Source: Buxus sempervirens (Eukaryota; Streptophyta; Magnoliopsida; Buxales; Buxaceae). Taken from it: a DNA stretch of 64,000 nt. Positions 1-12,000 of this stretch are shown piece by piece. A program made the position numbers and the translations under genes. The notes below the pieces were generated by a model. The model searched no databases. It saw only the letters and a program-made list of their open reading frames with translations, and was not told the origin of the DNA. How positions within the stretch are numbered: position 1 is the stretch's first letter; every line of letters starts with the position of its first letter. The stretch is from positions 39,442,602-39,506,601 of the forward strand of contig OX387185.1 of NCBI GenBank assembly GCA_947561395.2. The letters run 5' to 3'.

Positions 1-378
1 TAAACTTTTATTAACTTTGTTATTTATTTGCATAAGAAACCCCATTAGGAAACTTACTTATTTACTAAAACAACCCCACAAATTTTTAATTTGTCATTGG
101 TTACATGGCAGCCACCATAGCGTACATGTGGCTTCCATGTGGCATCCAATTTGGGTTTTGTAAAAATCCCCAAACTACCCTTTATTTCTTTTATTCATAA
201 CTTAGCCGTTTGAGATCCAATTTGAGCACAGTTTGGTGTATCGGAATCGGCTTAGAATTATCTTTATTATGGGCTTGTTATTTCAAAAAGATGGGTCTAT
301 TATAAAAACCTTGATTTACGTGCCCAAATATATACCGGTTTAAGATATGATTCTTGGGCAATTTTATGCTGCAAAAAT
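1..378. other. AT-rich sequence upstream of gag remnant
   Basis: AT-rich sequence with no supported coding content. It leads directly into the gypsy gag remnant, so it is probably leader or 5' internal sequence of that element. No LTR end, primer-binding site or target duplication could be placed here, so the true 5' end of the element is not visible. Confidence 0.4.
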
Positions 379-2157
379 GTGGTGCTGATAGAACCCGAAG
401 TAACCATGGTTGATCTTGCTCAGTTAAGACAACAACCAGGGGAATCGGCCGATAAATACATCACTCGATTTAAATATATGAAAAACAAATGCCAAATTCT
501 TTTACCAGAATCGGAATTTGCAAATCTAGCCTTAAACGAACTGCACTTTGAACTCCGAAAGAAGTTCGAAAGTGAACAATTCGAAGACTTATTTGAGTTG
601 TCAGCTAGAGCCGCCAAATATGAATGGCTGTTACAGGAAGACAACGAAAAGAAAGCCTCATCTTACGGGTCTTATGACAAGGACCCGAACTTTGAGTACG
701 GAGTGGTGGAAGTCGTGGGAAAGCAATCAATTACCTGTCCGATTCTTATCCAAAAAACCAAGCATACAGAAGATATAAAAGAAACAAATACTTTTAGCCG
801 AGGCGGACAAGGGGAAGATGCAGGTTGACACACAACCATTCCCTAAAGAGGTATCGGCGAATATGATCACCATTGGCTTGCCGAAACACACTCCGGCCGT
901 TAAAATCGACTTGGATGGATCCTCTTCAGAAAAGTGTGGAAAAAGAACACAACCGGTTCAAAACCAGGTGAACTTACGACCAAGAAACTATTGGAGGTAT
1001 CCACCCACACAAGACCGACCATGGCATCAGGAAAGAAGAGGTGAAATTTGGGGTGAATGGTGGCATAAGTCCAGGCGCGAACCCAGGATAGAAGAAAACA
1101 GAAAGCGAATCCTGACGCGACGATAACAAAGAAATTGACTTCGGCTTCTTCTGAATTCTTTTCCACTAAAGTTGCAACCACAAAGCGACCAGAAACGGTT
1201 GCTAAGTCCTCAGAAGATTCTTCCTTTACTCAGGATATATCCAAGCTTCCAGAGAAAATAGAAGTATCACCAGATCACCTTTGTCAAGAGTGCAACAAAA
1301 AGTGGTAACAGGATATCAACGTACTCAGCGCGACAAAGGGAAGCCCCTAAATTATAAAGATACACATCATACTCAGGGGGACAAGAGGCCACTTTACTTG
1401 ACTTCTGGAAGACAAGTGGGTTCGCCGACAAGGTCGGCGGCCACATATAGCTCAGCTTGGGAAAGCGGCTATATGACTTATGAACAATATATGATGGTAA
1501 ACAGGGCCAAACTCAGGATGGTAAAACCCCCTATTATTCGAGATGGTCACTGGAAGAAATTGATTTATCCTAAGTTTCCTTTCTACTCGCAGGGAAATGT
1601 CGCGGAATTGACCAGAACGCAAAAGCAACACTGGCAGCGACAACAAGCTAAAAGAAAATACCAAGAATAGAGCACTGGATCGTCCGAGCCATATTGGTCG
1701 TCTAGGTTTACCGCCAAAAGGCGCACCCCAAAACCACAAAAGCTCAAGAAGAGCCCGTTACCCAGTTCATCAGCTGCCCAGGATACTGCACCCGAACATA
1801 GTTCCAATGCAGTAAATTCAGTAACTGAAAGACTGGTGTCTGACGATGATCTGACGGACAACTTCACCGGAGGAGAACGAGAACAGTTGCTAGTTGAACA
1901 GTTGTTAACTGAATATAGCAGGATGTCGACTTCCTCCACGGTAGAAGTAACTGAGGAAATGATGCTCGAATCCCCGAAGGATGAGATTAGCGAATCACTG
2001 AGTCAGCCACCTTTGAGTGTTGATGCGTCAATAGCCGAGATTTGTTTCGGCCGAATGCCCCCAATACCACTCGATTGTCATATGGTCCTCACTTTACCTA
2101 TGACTTTCGGGCCGAGCATGGATTTACCACGGTTAGAAGAGATCAGTAAGGAGGGGG
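379..2157 (+). pseudogene. gag: gag region of Tat-type gypsy element
   Basis: The first ~100 codons match the retrotransposon gag domain: LRQQPGESADKYITRFKYMK followed by an amphipathic stretch ending AAKYEWLLQE. This part of gag normally forms the capsid of the virus-like particle. The rest is a charged, low-complexity stretch rich in Lys, Arg, Gln and Ser, as expected for the gag-protease linker. No CCHC zinc knuckle was seen. The region is broken and ends at the target duplication GGGGG of the insertion that starts at 2158. Confidence 0.85.
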
Positions 2158-4559
2158 TGTAACGCCCCGAACCTGGGTCAGTGCAAACCGGCACCCAACC
2201 CGAACCCGGATCGCTACTGTAACAACCCCAATTTAGTTCAACAACCAAATCCGAGGTGTTACTGGCCCATATCAAATACAACATCAATAACATACTAGAC
2301 CAAGGAATTCAAAATCCATTCTCTTATTATACTATCAGAGTTGCGGAAACAAGTATGTGCGGAAATGTAGTTCAAAATCCTCAACTGAACATAAAGCTTG
2401 ACCATCAATCAGTAATATCAAAGTCTGGTAAAATAACTGGGTACTATCTCTCTCATCTCTCAATACATCAACCCAATGAATAATAATAGTCCAATCAAAT
2501 GTACTAAGTCTATAGCATTAATCCACCTCAGACAAGATCTGGATAATAGTAATCCTCCGGTGAATACTCAGCTATCTCTCCCTGGAAGTCTAAGAGATCC
2601 CCCTCTCGCGTATCAGCTGAAAAAATGGAATAAAAGTAGGGTGAGATACGAATATCCCAGTAGGTAACACATGCATGATTAAACAGTTAATATGAGTAAA
2701 GTAACAGTTCATGCACGATTAAGCAACATCGACTAATCAGGCTCGCATAATCATTTATATCATTTGTGAACACAAAACAGCTTGATAAACAGTTCTAGAA
2801 ATGACTTTCAGCAAGTTTTAATATAAGAATCCCATAGTCAAATCAGTAACATAATTCACACAATGCCAGGATGTACTAAACAGTCACATCCGATCGATAT
2901 CCCAATCACATGCCTCCCGCATGTATACAATAATAATACCATGTGTTATGATTTCAGTGTCATTGTAGGACTCACAAAGATAGATAAACCTTTTGAGATG
3001 ATTCTCAATCAATTGCTATACCACTGTGTGACTTAGGAGCAATGCTACTAATGATACTCAAGTCCCATGCAACGCAGCTTAGACAAGAGCCATAGTCACT
3101 AACTTATTGCACACGTACCCATCAGAGTTGGCATGTACCACCAACATGCAGCACCAGAATCAATACATGGAGATGGTCGCTTATCCACATGTACAGGGAA
3201 TCACCAGCGGCTCACCGGGGTGTCCCTCCAGACATAGGACCTTCCCAGACAAACTAACTTGCAAAGGAAGCGCGTCGCATATAGGAGTAACTCAACCCAA
3301 ATGACATATCCCTCAGCTATATAGCCACGACTATGGATCCATAACCAGCTATGCCCACTGTCCGCGCGTCGGAAACGCGGCACGGGAAAATTCAGAGTCG
3401 CCACCACCTGATGGGGTACAGGCGGACACCTGGGTGCCTAAGTTCTTCTACTAAGGCTTGGTCTGCGGCTTGAGATTCTAAGTAGGTTCTCGGTTGCGGT
3501 CTGGGGAAGTCCGTAGACACCCCAGTCCACCCCGTCGAATGACGGGTCCCATAAGTTTCCCTGGTTTGAGTCAACTTAGTTGATCTCTCACTCACCCGAT
3601 GCCTAATCCAGCATTCAATTTTGGTTAAGCCTGGCGGGACCGCCAAAGTGGTGTGGATCCCTTTACTTGATTTTATCTTCTTATTATTGAATGAAGTGAG
3701 TCTGATTGGGTGGGCCCCGTTGGAAGGCCCACAGATCCCTTGGTGGGCTTGGTTGAGCCCACGTGTCCCTTGGTGGGCCTCAGTCTAGCCTGAGAGGCCC
3801 TTTGGGCTTTGGTTCAATTGAATTGATTTTACTTTAAGTTTAAGCTTGATTATTTAAGTGGATTTCCATGCCAAAGCGGGTCGGTATTGCTTTGTGGGCC
3901 CTTGAGCGGGCCCTACAGTTGTTTGCTAAATAATTTGAGATTTATCTTGCTTAAGTTTCCAAAGTGGGCCAGGATTTGGGCTTGGGGCCCTTTACCTGGG
4001 CTTGGGCTTGAAAGCCCAAGACTTCCTGAGTCAGGGTTTTGAAACCCTAACCTTAGTTGGTTAATGGGCTTGGTGGGCCCGATAGGCCCTGCCCTTGGTC
4101 TCGGCCAAATCACGACCTAATTTAAGCATGCATGCCCCACATAGGGCTTGGGTGGGCCTCAAGTGGTCCGGCCCGCCCAGCTCCTTTGATTATTTTATTT
4201 AAGCACAATTCAATGGTTCGGGCTGGGTGGGCCCCGTTGGAGGGCCCACTGGAAATCAAGTCAGACCGGGTGGTTCGGGTCCCATGTTGGGTTCCCGGGT
4301 GACCTAGAAACCCTATCGGTTCCTTTGGCTCGATTTAGGAATGCCACCCATACTTAGCAAAAGTAGGTTACATAATATAGGCCACAGAAACATATCAAAA
4401 TTAATACTTAGCAAGGAGAGGTTAGCTCATTATGCTGGGTCCCAAGGAACTAGTTGGACGCGCAGCGAACAAAGGGGGTGGGGGTGCGGGGGGCGAAGCC
4501 CCCGCGGTACAATAAAGGGTATTTTCGGAAATTTTCAAAAATACAGCAATTCGGCCTGT

Positions 4560-4830
4560 TTTAGGGGTATGCGCTCACTTCCTGAAGTGAGCGCCAGTAG
4601 GCGCTAAGAACCAGGCAAAATTTGGACCTGGCGCTCACTCAATACTAAGTGAGCGCGAGCTGGGCGGGAAGTGAGCGCGAGCTGGGCGCGAGATGGGCGC
4701 CAGAATTGCGCATGGTTTTAAGTGAGCGCGAGCTGAGCGCCAAGTGGGCGCCAGCTCGGCGGGTAGTGAAATAAAAGGGGCGCCTACTTCCTAAGTGAGC
4801 GCCAAGTGGGCGACTACTCACTGCGATTTT
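4560..4830. repeat. GC-rich GAGCGC subrepeats in solo LTR
   Basis: Short degenerate direct and inverted repeats of GTGAGCGC, GCGAGCTGGGCG and GTGGGCGCC. They contrast in base composition with the surrounding AT-rich DNA. The + strand copy of the family has only traces of this block (about 8965-9020 and 10060-10230), so it is a variable part of the LTR. Confidence 0.6.
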
Positions 4831-5490
4831 CAACTCTCTGTTATTTCGAGATGTCTATCTCTGGCCGATCTTTTTTGGCCTGTAATTGTTCCACTAGTCT
4901 CCTAATATGCCCAGAACACTTCCCAACTAGTTTTGGATTTAATCTAACCTAAGTTGTGAAGATCAAACATCCTTGCAAACCTGCAAATCCGAACACCCGA
5001 ACTCTAACAGAACATACAAGAAAGGGAACTGGGGGCTTTATCGGGATACAACAGAGAGGGAGAACTCATGGGGGAACATGCTCCCCCTTCGAATCAATCA
5101 AACAAATAATAGCAGTGAAGAACAAAAATGCTAGAAAACAGGATATCGCAATGAACTTATTTATTTTGGACAAGAGTTCGTCGGGAACATTACCTGGGTG
5201 TTTCAACACCTATCCGAAGTGGGTGGAGCCTCCTTGTGCGAGCAGCCACCGGAGCAACACCTCTCCCTGCCCACAGCAAGATCTCCTTAGGGTTTACCTC
5301 CTTCGGGCTTGATGAGGAAGAAGAGGAAGAGAGGAATGGGGGGTCTGGTTTTTTTCTTTAGGGAAGAGGATGGTCAAGACCACCTTCGAATGCCTCGGGC
5401 AAGAAAAAAATGTCCAACCTCAACTATCCGAACCCCAAAAATCTCTCAACCCAAAATCCGACCAACCCCTGTTAATGAAGGAGGTTGCTG

Positions 5491-5500
5491 TATTTATAGA
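5491..5500 (-). promoter_or_regulatory. LTR TATA box (minus strand)
   Basis: On the - strand TCTATAAATA, preceded by TTC and followed by CAGCAACC. The equivalent site in the opposite copy is CTATAAAAGC at 9041-9050. Conservation of position in both copies supports this as the LTR promoter. Confidence 0.5.
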
Positions 5501-5889
5501 AGAGGGTGGGGTCTCCGCCGACTTCGGCGCCCAGCTCGCGCCCACTTGCTGTCACTGGGCGCGAGCGACAAAATGATTAAAACATTAAATGCCGCCACGG
5601 GTTTGTTTTAAAAATCCGAAAATTAAGATATAGTCCCTGGGATATTTAGGTTTAATATTATTTTATTCAGATACTTTCAGATATTTTCAGATTGGTCCCT
5701 GGGATATTTTGAATGTTTGGATATTTACGGATTTGATCCCCGAGATATTTTCCTGCGCAACTCGCCACGTGTGCAGCTTTTTGCCACGTGCGCAGATTGC
5801 GGTTTTGCTGCTCGAGAATTTTGTCAGCTCAGATTTTCTTCATCTGGGCTCCGATCTGGGCAAACTCAGTTGTGTTAGAATCGTATCGG

Positions 5890-6400
5890 AGCCCTCTATC
5901 CAATGGCATAGGGGTAAGCACCTGGATCGGATTTTAGCAGAAAGTCAATTTTTGGCTTTGCTCAAGTTTGACCACCCGCCGAACCTTTATCCGGACTCCG
6001 ATTCCTGCAAACTCAGTTGCGTTGGAATCGTACCGAGATTCTCTATCCAATGATGTAAAGCAAGGCCTCTGGATCGGATTTTAGCAGAAAGTCAACTTTT
6101 GGCTTCGCCCAAGTTTGACCGCCCGCAGAACCTTCATCCGGACTCCGATTCCTGCAAACTCAGTTGCGTTGGAATCGTGTCGAGATTCTCTATCCAATGA
6201 TATAGAGCTAACCACTTGGCCCGGGGTCCGAGGAAAAGTCAACTTTAGGCTCCCCTTTAAGTTTGACTGCCCGCAGAACCCTCATCCGGACTCTGATTCC
6301 ACCAAACTCAGTTGCGTTGAAACCGTGTCGGGATCCTCTATCCATTGAGATAAAGCAAGGTGGCCAATTTTCTCTTGATCAAAAGGTCAATTTTTAATCC
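5890..6400. repeat. ~147-bp tandem repeat inside solo LTR
   Basis: The phrase CTCTATCCAATG recurs at about 5894, 6041, 6188 and 6336, a period of 147-148 bp. Each unit also carries CTCAGTTGCGTTGGAATCG and AGTTTGACC. About four units are present. The repeats sit upstream of the TATA box in LTR orientation, where U3 enhancer repeats usually lie. Confidence 0.8.
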
Positions 6401-7633
6401 CTCAGGGTTTGACTTTTCTGCTGTCTTTTATCACATTTTTTTCTTTTATTTGTTTTGATCAAAATTTGGGTGCTTACACCCACTAGACTCCAAAATTCCC
6501 TAAAGTATCATATTTCTATAAGGTTTGGTGCCTAGCGGCATACAATGGTTATATCTGTACATTTACTTCAATATTCGTTCATCTGAATTCTGAATTCTCT
6601 TTATAATGTATTCTGATTTATAATGCCATTTAGAGGTGGTCTGATAATCAAAGTGTAGTTAGGCTTTTCCAAAATCACATTTCTCAATTACCTTTGAAAC
6701 TTGGCAACTAATGTCCTAAATATCTCCCTAATTTATTTTTCTGTAAAACAGGGATTTAGATAGTTTATTTTGGTCTTAAAGTACCTTAATTAATCATTAA
6801 AATTGTCTAAAAACAGTTTAGAATTGAATTAGGTTCGAAATTATGAAAATCTGGAATTTCTGCTTAGAGTGCCTAGGATCGCTCAGGATCGCCCTAGCGG
6901 TCCCTAGTCAGCGGTAGTTCAATTTCGAGCACCCGCCGTCCATCGTCTCGCGGTCTCCGGTGTCCTAAATTTTTATAACTAGCGCCGATGATCGCCGAGT
7001 ACAGTCGAGGTCGGCGGTCATACAAAATCGAGCAGAAACAGTTCTAAATCATGATTTTTCTCGTCTAAACTCATTCTAATGTATTTATAACATGCTTATC
7101 TAGCTAAATACACCAATACATATAATAGAAACATGCGTTTGCGATTAAACGAAGGAAAATCCAATTTCTGAAAACAAAACGATGTCACCTACCTCTTATT
7201 CGTGCGTTCCTCTTCTTCTCTTCTGAACAGCAACACTCCAATCCCTCTACAGTTGCAAAGCACACTCAGAGCAAGGTAACCTGGTCTTCCTCCCTTCTTC
7301 TTCTTCTTCTCTTCTCGGTCGCTCAAACATTCGTCGCTTGCGGCTGAATAATACGATCGACAATACAAGGTATACAATTTAGGTTATTTTATACCTATAT
7401 ATACTTTCTGATCCCATGCATCTCCCATGCAAACTCTCCTATACACCTTGCCCAATTAGAATACATACCTCGATATCTCACGATCGGGCGGTCAGATCTG
7501 CATCTAATTCTGGATCTCCGCTAAATTGATCACCCCCTACAATAATAAAATATTTCCATCAATCACAACTCTCAGTAATATTATTTACTAATTTAATTTA
7601 TTATTTAAAGAAAATTAGGGGTTTTACAGGGGG

Positions 7634-7939
7634 ACCCAATAGCTTTGTATGTGATCGATCCATAACACCTTGAAGAAAAGGAAAAAAGATCAGAAACCGG
7701 CTGATAGTGACCAAATCAGCCCGGTTGAAGAGGTATGTTTTGCTAAACCATCCTTAGCCATGACTCAACATCTGAAACCTTTATTTACAAAGGCGTACAT
7801 GAACGGGATCCCTATCAATAGAATTCTAATTGATAATGGGGCGGCAGTAAATTTCATTCCAATCTCCACAATGAAGAAGCTAGGTAAGTCTTATTCGGAT
7901 TTAATTCCTTCCGAAATCACTATTACTAACTTTGCAAGA
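7634..7939 (+). pseudogene. Aspartic protease segment of the gypsy element
   Basis: Encodes GIPINRILIDNGAAVNFIP, the active-site region of a retropepsin (ILIDNGA in place of the common DTG or DSG), followed by a short stretch ending near ITNFA. It lies between two insertions. The rest of the protease region resumes at 14788. Broken fossil, no function inferred. Confidence 0.85.
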
Positions 7940-8299
7940 TGTAAAATCCCTAATTTTCTAAAAATTAAAAACTTATTATCGTAATGATTAAATTTAAAAT
8001 AATTAGTGATTTTGCAGAGAAAGGATATTTTGGATTAATTCGGAAATGTTGCTTGAGCCGGACGGGTTATTTAAAATTAAAAAGGTATGAGAAATTTCCA
8101 GAATTTTATTTAGTTGATTTATATGCTCAGATGAGGTGGCAAAAATATGTGATGCTAACTTTCATTGAGCTGCTGGTATAGGGAACTTGGTAGTGTGGCA
8201 TGTCAATGGTGTAAGCACCTCATTTTTGCGCTCCCAGAAAAGCCGGAAATGCAAACCCTGGACAGAAAGTCAAACCCTAAGTATCGAAAAGTTGACTTT

Positions 8300-8690
8300 T
8301 TGATCAAGTGATAATTGGCCACCTTACTTTATCTCAATTGATAGAGAATCCCGACGCGGTTCCAACGCAACTGAGTTTGCAGGAATCGGAGTCCGAATGA
8401 AGGTTCTGCAGGCCGGTCAAACTTGAGGGGAGCCGAAAGTTGACTTTCTGCTAAACCCCGATCCAAATGCTTACCCCTATGTCATTGGATAGAGAATCCC
8501 GACACGGTTCCAACGCAACCGAGTTTGCCGGAATCGGAGTCCGGATGAAGGTTCTGCAAGCCGGTCAAACTTGAGGGGAGCCGAAAGTTGACTTTCTGCT
8601 AAACCCCGATCCAGATGCTTACCCTTATGTCATTAAATAGAGGACTCTGATATGATTCTAATGCAACTGAGTTTGCCCAGATCGGAGTCC
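8300..8690. repeat. ~148-bp tandem repeat inside solo LTR
   Basis: ATAGAGAATCCCGAC or a variant recurs at about 8341, 8489 and 8637, a 148-bp period, with AACGCAAC and GGAATCGGAGTCCGGATG in the units. About three units are present, versus four in the sister LTR. Confidence 0.8.
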
Positions 8691-9040
8691 GGATGGAGAA
8701 GATATAAGCTGTTGAAGTTTCTGAACAGCAAAACCGGCAAACTGCACACGTGGTAAAAAGCTGCACACGTGACAAGTTGCGCAAGAAAATATCTTGGGGA
8801 TCAAATCCGTGAATATCCAAACGTACGAAATATCCCAGGGACCAAATCTGTGAATATCCCCGAATATCAGATTAAATAAAAAATATACAAGGTCTAAATC
8901 TGAAAAAACCGGATTTTCTGACAATTTAGCGGCCACATTAATGGTTTTTCAATCATTTTGCCACTCGCGCAAGCAAGGCGAGCGCAAAATGTGCTCGGCG
9001 CCAGCCAAGCGCCAACCCAGCTGATACCCTTTTTCCCCTT

Positions 9041-9050
9041 CTATAAAAGC
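9041..9050 (+). promoter_or_regulatory. LTR TATA box
   Basis: CTATAAAAGC lies just before a GC-rich transcribed-like stretch (CGCACCACACCTCGTGC). It matches the position of the minus-strand site at 5491-5500 in the sister LTR. Confidence 0.5.
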
Positions 9051-12000
9051 CGCACCACACCTCGTGCAAAGGGTTGGGAATTTTTTTAGGCGAGAGCTTT
9101 TCTTTGGTTGGCCTTGCTTCTGTTTCCCTTCCCTCCCTCGTTCGAGCTCCTTCACTTCTCATCCCTCCTTGCCTCTATAAACCCCAAGCACCTCACCCCG
9201 ATCGTGGGATTCTCTCTTCGTCTTCTCCGCTTCCACCAAAACGAGCGGAGGCTTGCTGCTGTTGGTGGTGTAAAAGGAAGAGAGCTCCAGCACTTTCATC
9301 TCAAGGAGGAGCCTCCACCTTGCACGAGAACTTACGGAACCTCAGGTATTGTTCCCCACCTACTCTTACTTCGCATATATAAATATGGGAGTTATCTAAG
9401 CATGCTACCAAATCTGTTTTTTTCTTTCCTTGTTATGACATGCATGCTCTTCTGTTTCGGGTAACGTGGAGGTCTCCAAGGGTAAGGGAGACCCCATGAA
9501 AAGAGGGGAAGCTTGGCCGTTCCACCTTAGGCCACCAAGGCCACCGTTCGGAGAGTTTTTGTGGATTATTCAATAAAGGGAGTCTGTTCCCTCGTTTGGG
9601 ATGTCTATTGTCCCCCCTGTAAATCCCCCTTCTACTTCCCTTCTCCGAATGTCCGTGTGCATGCACAGAGGTCTGGTAAAGGCATAGGTGCAAAATTTTG
9701 GTTTCCTTATTGCGTATGCAATATCTCTGTTTGTTATTGTTTTTCTTTTCATTTTGCTAGACTTGGCAACATGCTCCCCTAACCCCTGCCACCTGCTGTT
9801 TGCTTCTTGTGCGCCTGTGAGCATGCCCCCATCACCCCCCACTCCCCCTTGCAGCCGTTAGCCTGTATCTGTAGTTGTTTTTTTTATGTGGTCGAGCTTG
9901 GTTCTTTGGTAAAGAGATTTGGAGTCGTGTCTTGAAGTTGTTTAGATTAATTTCAAGTCAGTTTTAAGTGTCTTCTGGGAGTGTGAGGGACTCCGGGAAT
10001 GTGTTACAGAGACTGGAAACCAAGCCAGTCTTCAAGAAAAAGAAAAAACAGAGTATCGTATTTCGTCAAAGGTATGCGCTAAGCTCGCACCTAGATTGCG
10101 CTGAGCTCGTGCGGGGCGTTTTTGCGTCCACCGAGCCCGCGTCTTGCGCGCGCGCGAGGGCCTTTTTTGTTGATTTCCGGTTCCACCCGGCTTGTGCTGA
10201 CCTCACGCCTAGCCCCTAAGGTCAGCGCACCCTCTTAAAAAATGCCGAATTGCTTGTATTTTTTAAAACCCAACAGTGCCCTTTACCATACCGCAAGGGG
10301 CGAAACCCTATTGTTCTCCGCGTGTCCAACTCCCCAAGTCCCTCCCCTTGGACCCAGAATAGTGAGCCGATCTCCCCCAATAAATGTCATTTTTGTATAT
10401 TCTCTGTGATTTTTGCTGGATGTGGGTGGCATTCCCAAATCGAACCAAATGAACCAATAGGGTTTCCGGATCATCCGGAAACCCAATATGAGACTTGGAC
10501 CCCCGGTCCAATTTGATTTCCAGTGGGCCTTCCAACGGGGCCCACCAAGCCCAATAAACACAATGGAATGTATGCATGTAACCTAATCAAGATAAATGAA
10601 TTAATTGATCAATCCAGGCGGGCCAAATCCAAAGCGGCCCACCCGAACTTGTTTTGTGCAACATGATAGGTTTAAAATATGCGGTTTGGCCGAGACCAAG
10701 GGCGAGAGCCTATCGGGCCCGCCAAAGCCCACCAACTGAACCAAGGAAGGGTGCAAACCCTAACTTCCCGTGACTTGGGCTTTCAAGCCCGAATCAGGAC
10801 CACGGGCCCCAAGCCCAATGTCCAAACCATTTTCTGGCAGCCCAAAGGGCCTCCTAGGCTAGACAGAGGCCTACAAGGGCACATGGGCTCAACCAAGCCC
10901 ACCCCGGACACCGTGAGCCTTCCAACGGGGCCCACCACATCAGATTCAGTTCACCTAATTAAGCAAAGATAAAAGCAATTAAAGGGACCCACACCGCTCA
11001 GGTGGTCCCACTAGACTTAACCAAGTTACATGAAGGATTAGAAATCGGGTGAGAAAATAAGTGAGCTGACTCAAACCAGGATAAACCTAAGGGACCCGTC
11101 ACCCGACGGGGTGGACTGAGGTGTCTACGGACTTCCCCGGACCACAACCGAGACCCTACTTAGAATCTCAAAAGCCGCAGACCAAAGCCTTAATAGACAA
11201 GATTAGGCACCCAGGTGTCCGCCTACACCCCATCAGGCGGTGGCGACTCCGAATTTTCCCGTGCGGCGTTTCCGACGTGCGCACAAGTGGATCATGATTT
11301 AAGTTTGCCGTTGAACGGCAACTATAAATACCAACTGAAAATTAGCGCTGGTTTCATTTGGTAATCGAGCAATTGGAGAAGAGATCTCAGAGAGAAGAAG
11401 AGATCAGAAGCTTGTATTGGAGCTAAGTTGGAGGAATTCTGGTATGTGTAGAGCTCAAGTTCTGTTGATTAATCTTTGTTAGCAAGAGGTGAAGAATCCT
11501 TGGCGACTGCAATCAAATCAGATTAGAATTGGAGTTCTCGGCTAATCTGAGTTCGAAGTTCAGGTTAGATCATCTAAACTAAAAGCAAAATTTTAGAATT
11601 TTAATTTGAATTGAATGAGAAGATCAGATCGGATGAAATCTGATCTGGTGATGGTGGAAAAAAACTCAAATCAATGTTGAGCGTGGGAAATTGAAGTGCA
11701 AACTCAGAAGTTTTGCTGTTCAATTGAAGGCTCAGCAAATTGAATTCGGTATCTAGAGGTAAGTAGCACCATGTGATTTTGATTTAGACGAGTATCTTTG
11801 AATTCGGATTTAACACTGATCAACTATACTGCTGCACCTCTGTTTTACAAATTATTGACGATTAGAGCTTAAACAGTGGCAATTTGATTCATCTGATTTG
11901 AGAAGCATGTAATACTGTTATGTTAAAGGATTTGAAGTATGCTGAAGGGAAAATAGGGACGAAATTTCAGATCATTTTGTAAGAAAAACAAATTTTAACT

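Larger units (their letters stand above)
3359..6478 (-). mobile_element. 3.1 kb solo LTR (family A/B), TSD CCCAC
   Basis: A TG..CA element of 3120 bp flanked by CCCAC at 3354-3358 and 6479-6483. Read on the - strand it starts TGTAAGCACC and ends CGCGCGGACA. The same family is present on the + strand at 8210-11285. No ORF has retroelement coding similarity, and no internal copy of the ends was seen, so it is a solo LTR left by recombination. It has GC-rich subrepeats near 4560-4830 built on a GTGAGCGCGAGCTGGGCG-type motif, a TATA-like site at 5491-5500 and a ~147-bp tandem repeat at 5890-6400. The perfect TSD and its position inside another insertion make it one of the younger events. Confidence 0.85.
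2158..7628 (+). mobile_element. Solo-LTR-like gypsy insertion, TSD GGGGG, interrupted by a second LTR
   Basis: Begins TGTAACGCCCC and ends GGGGTTTTACA, flanked by GGGGG at 2153-2157 and 7629-7633, inside the gypsy gag-protease interval. TG..CA ends plus a 5-bp TSD are the signature of an LTR. There is no internal coding region, so it is read as a solo LTR. Net length without the nested 3.1 kb insertion is about 2.35 kb. It is related to the copies at 34008-36732 (same strand), 7940-14787 (opposite strand) and 61026 onward: all share the terminal motif and a block reading CTATGGATCCATA..AGCTA. A second TGTAAC start lies 60 bp inside the left end (2218), giving an unusual doubled terminus. The gypsy clade could not be assigned. 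Confidence 0.8.
8210..11285 (+). mobile_element. 3.1 kb solo LTR (family A/B), near-perfect TSD
   Basis: A TG..CA element of 3076 bp starting TGTAAGCACC and ending GACGTGCGCACA, flanked by AATGG (8205-8209) and AGTGG (11286-11290). It matches 3359-6478 in inverted orientation at both termini, in the ~148-bp repeats, in the TATA region and in the 3' part rich in GGGCCC/GGCCCA. No internal retroelement region is present. The TSD mismatch suggests it is somewhat older than its sister at 3359. Confidence 0.85.

Noticed and set aside
9074-9464. Overlapping 100-120 codon frames in the solo LTR at 8210-11285.
   Set aside because: They lie just after the LTR TATA box in GC-rich leader DNA, overlap in two frames, and no domain is visible.
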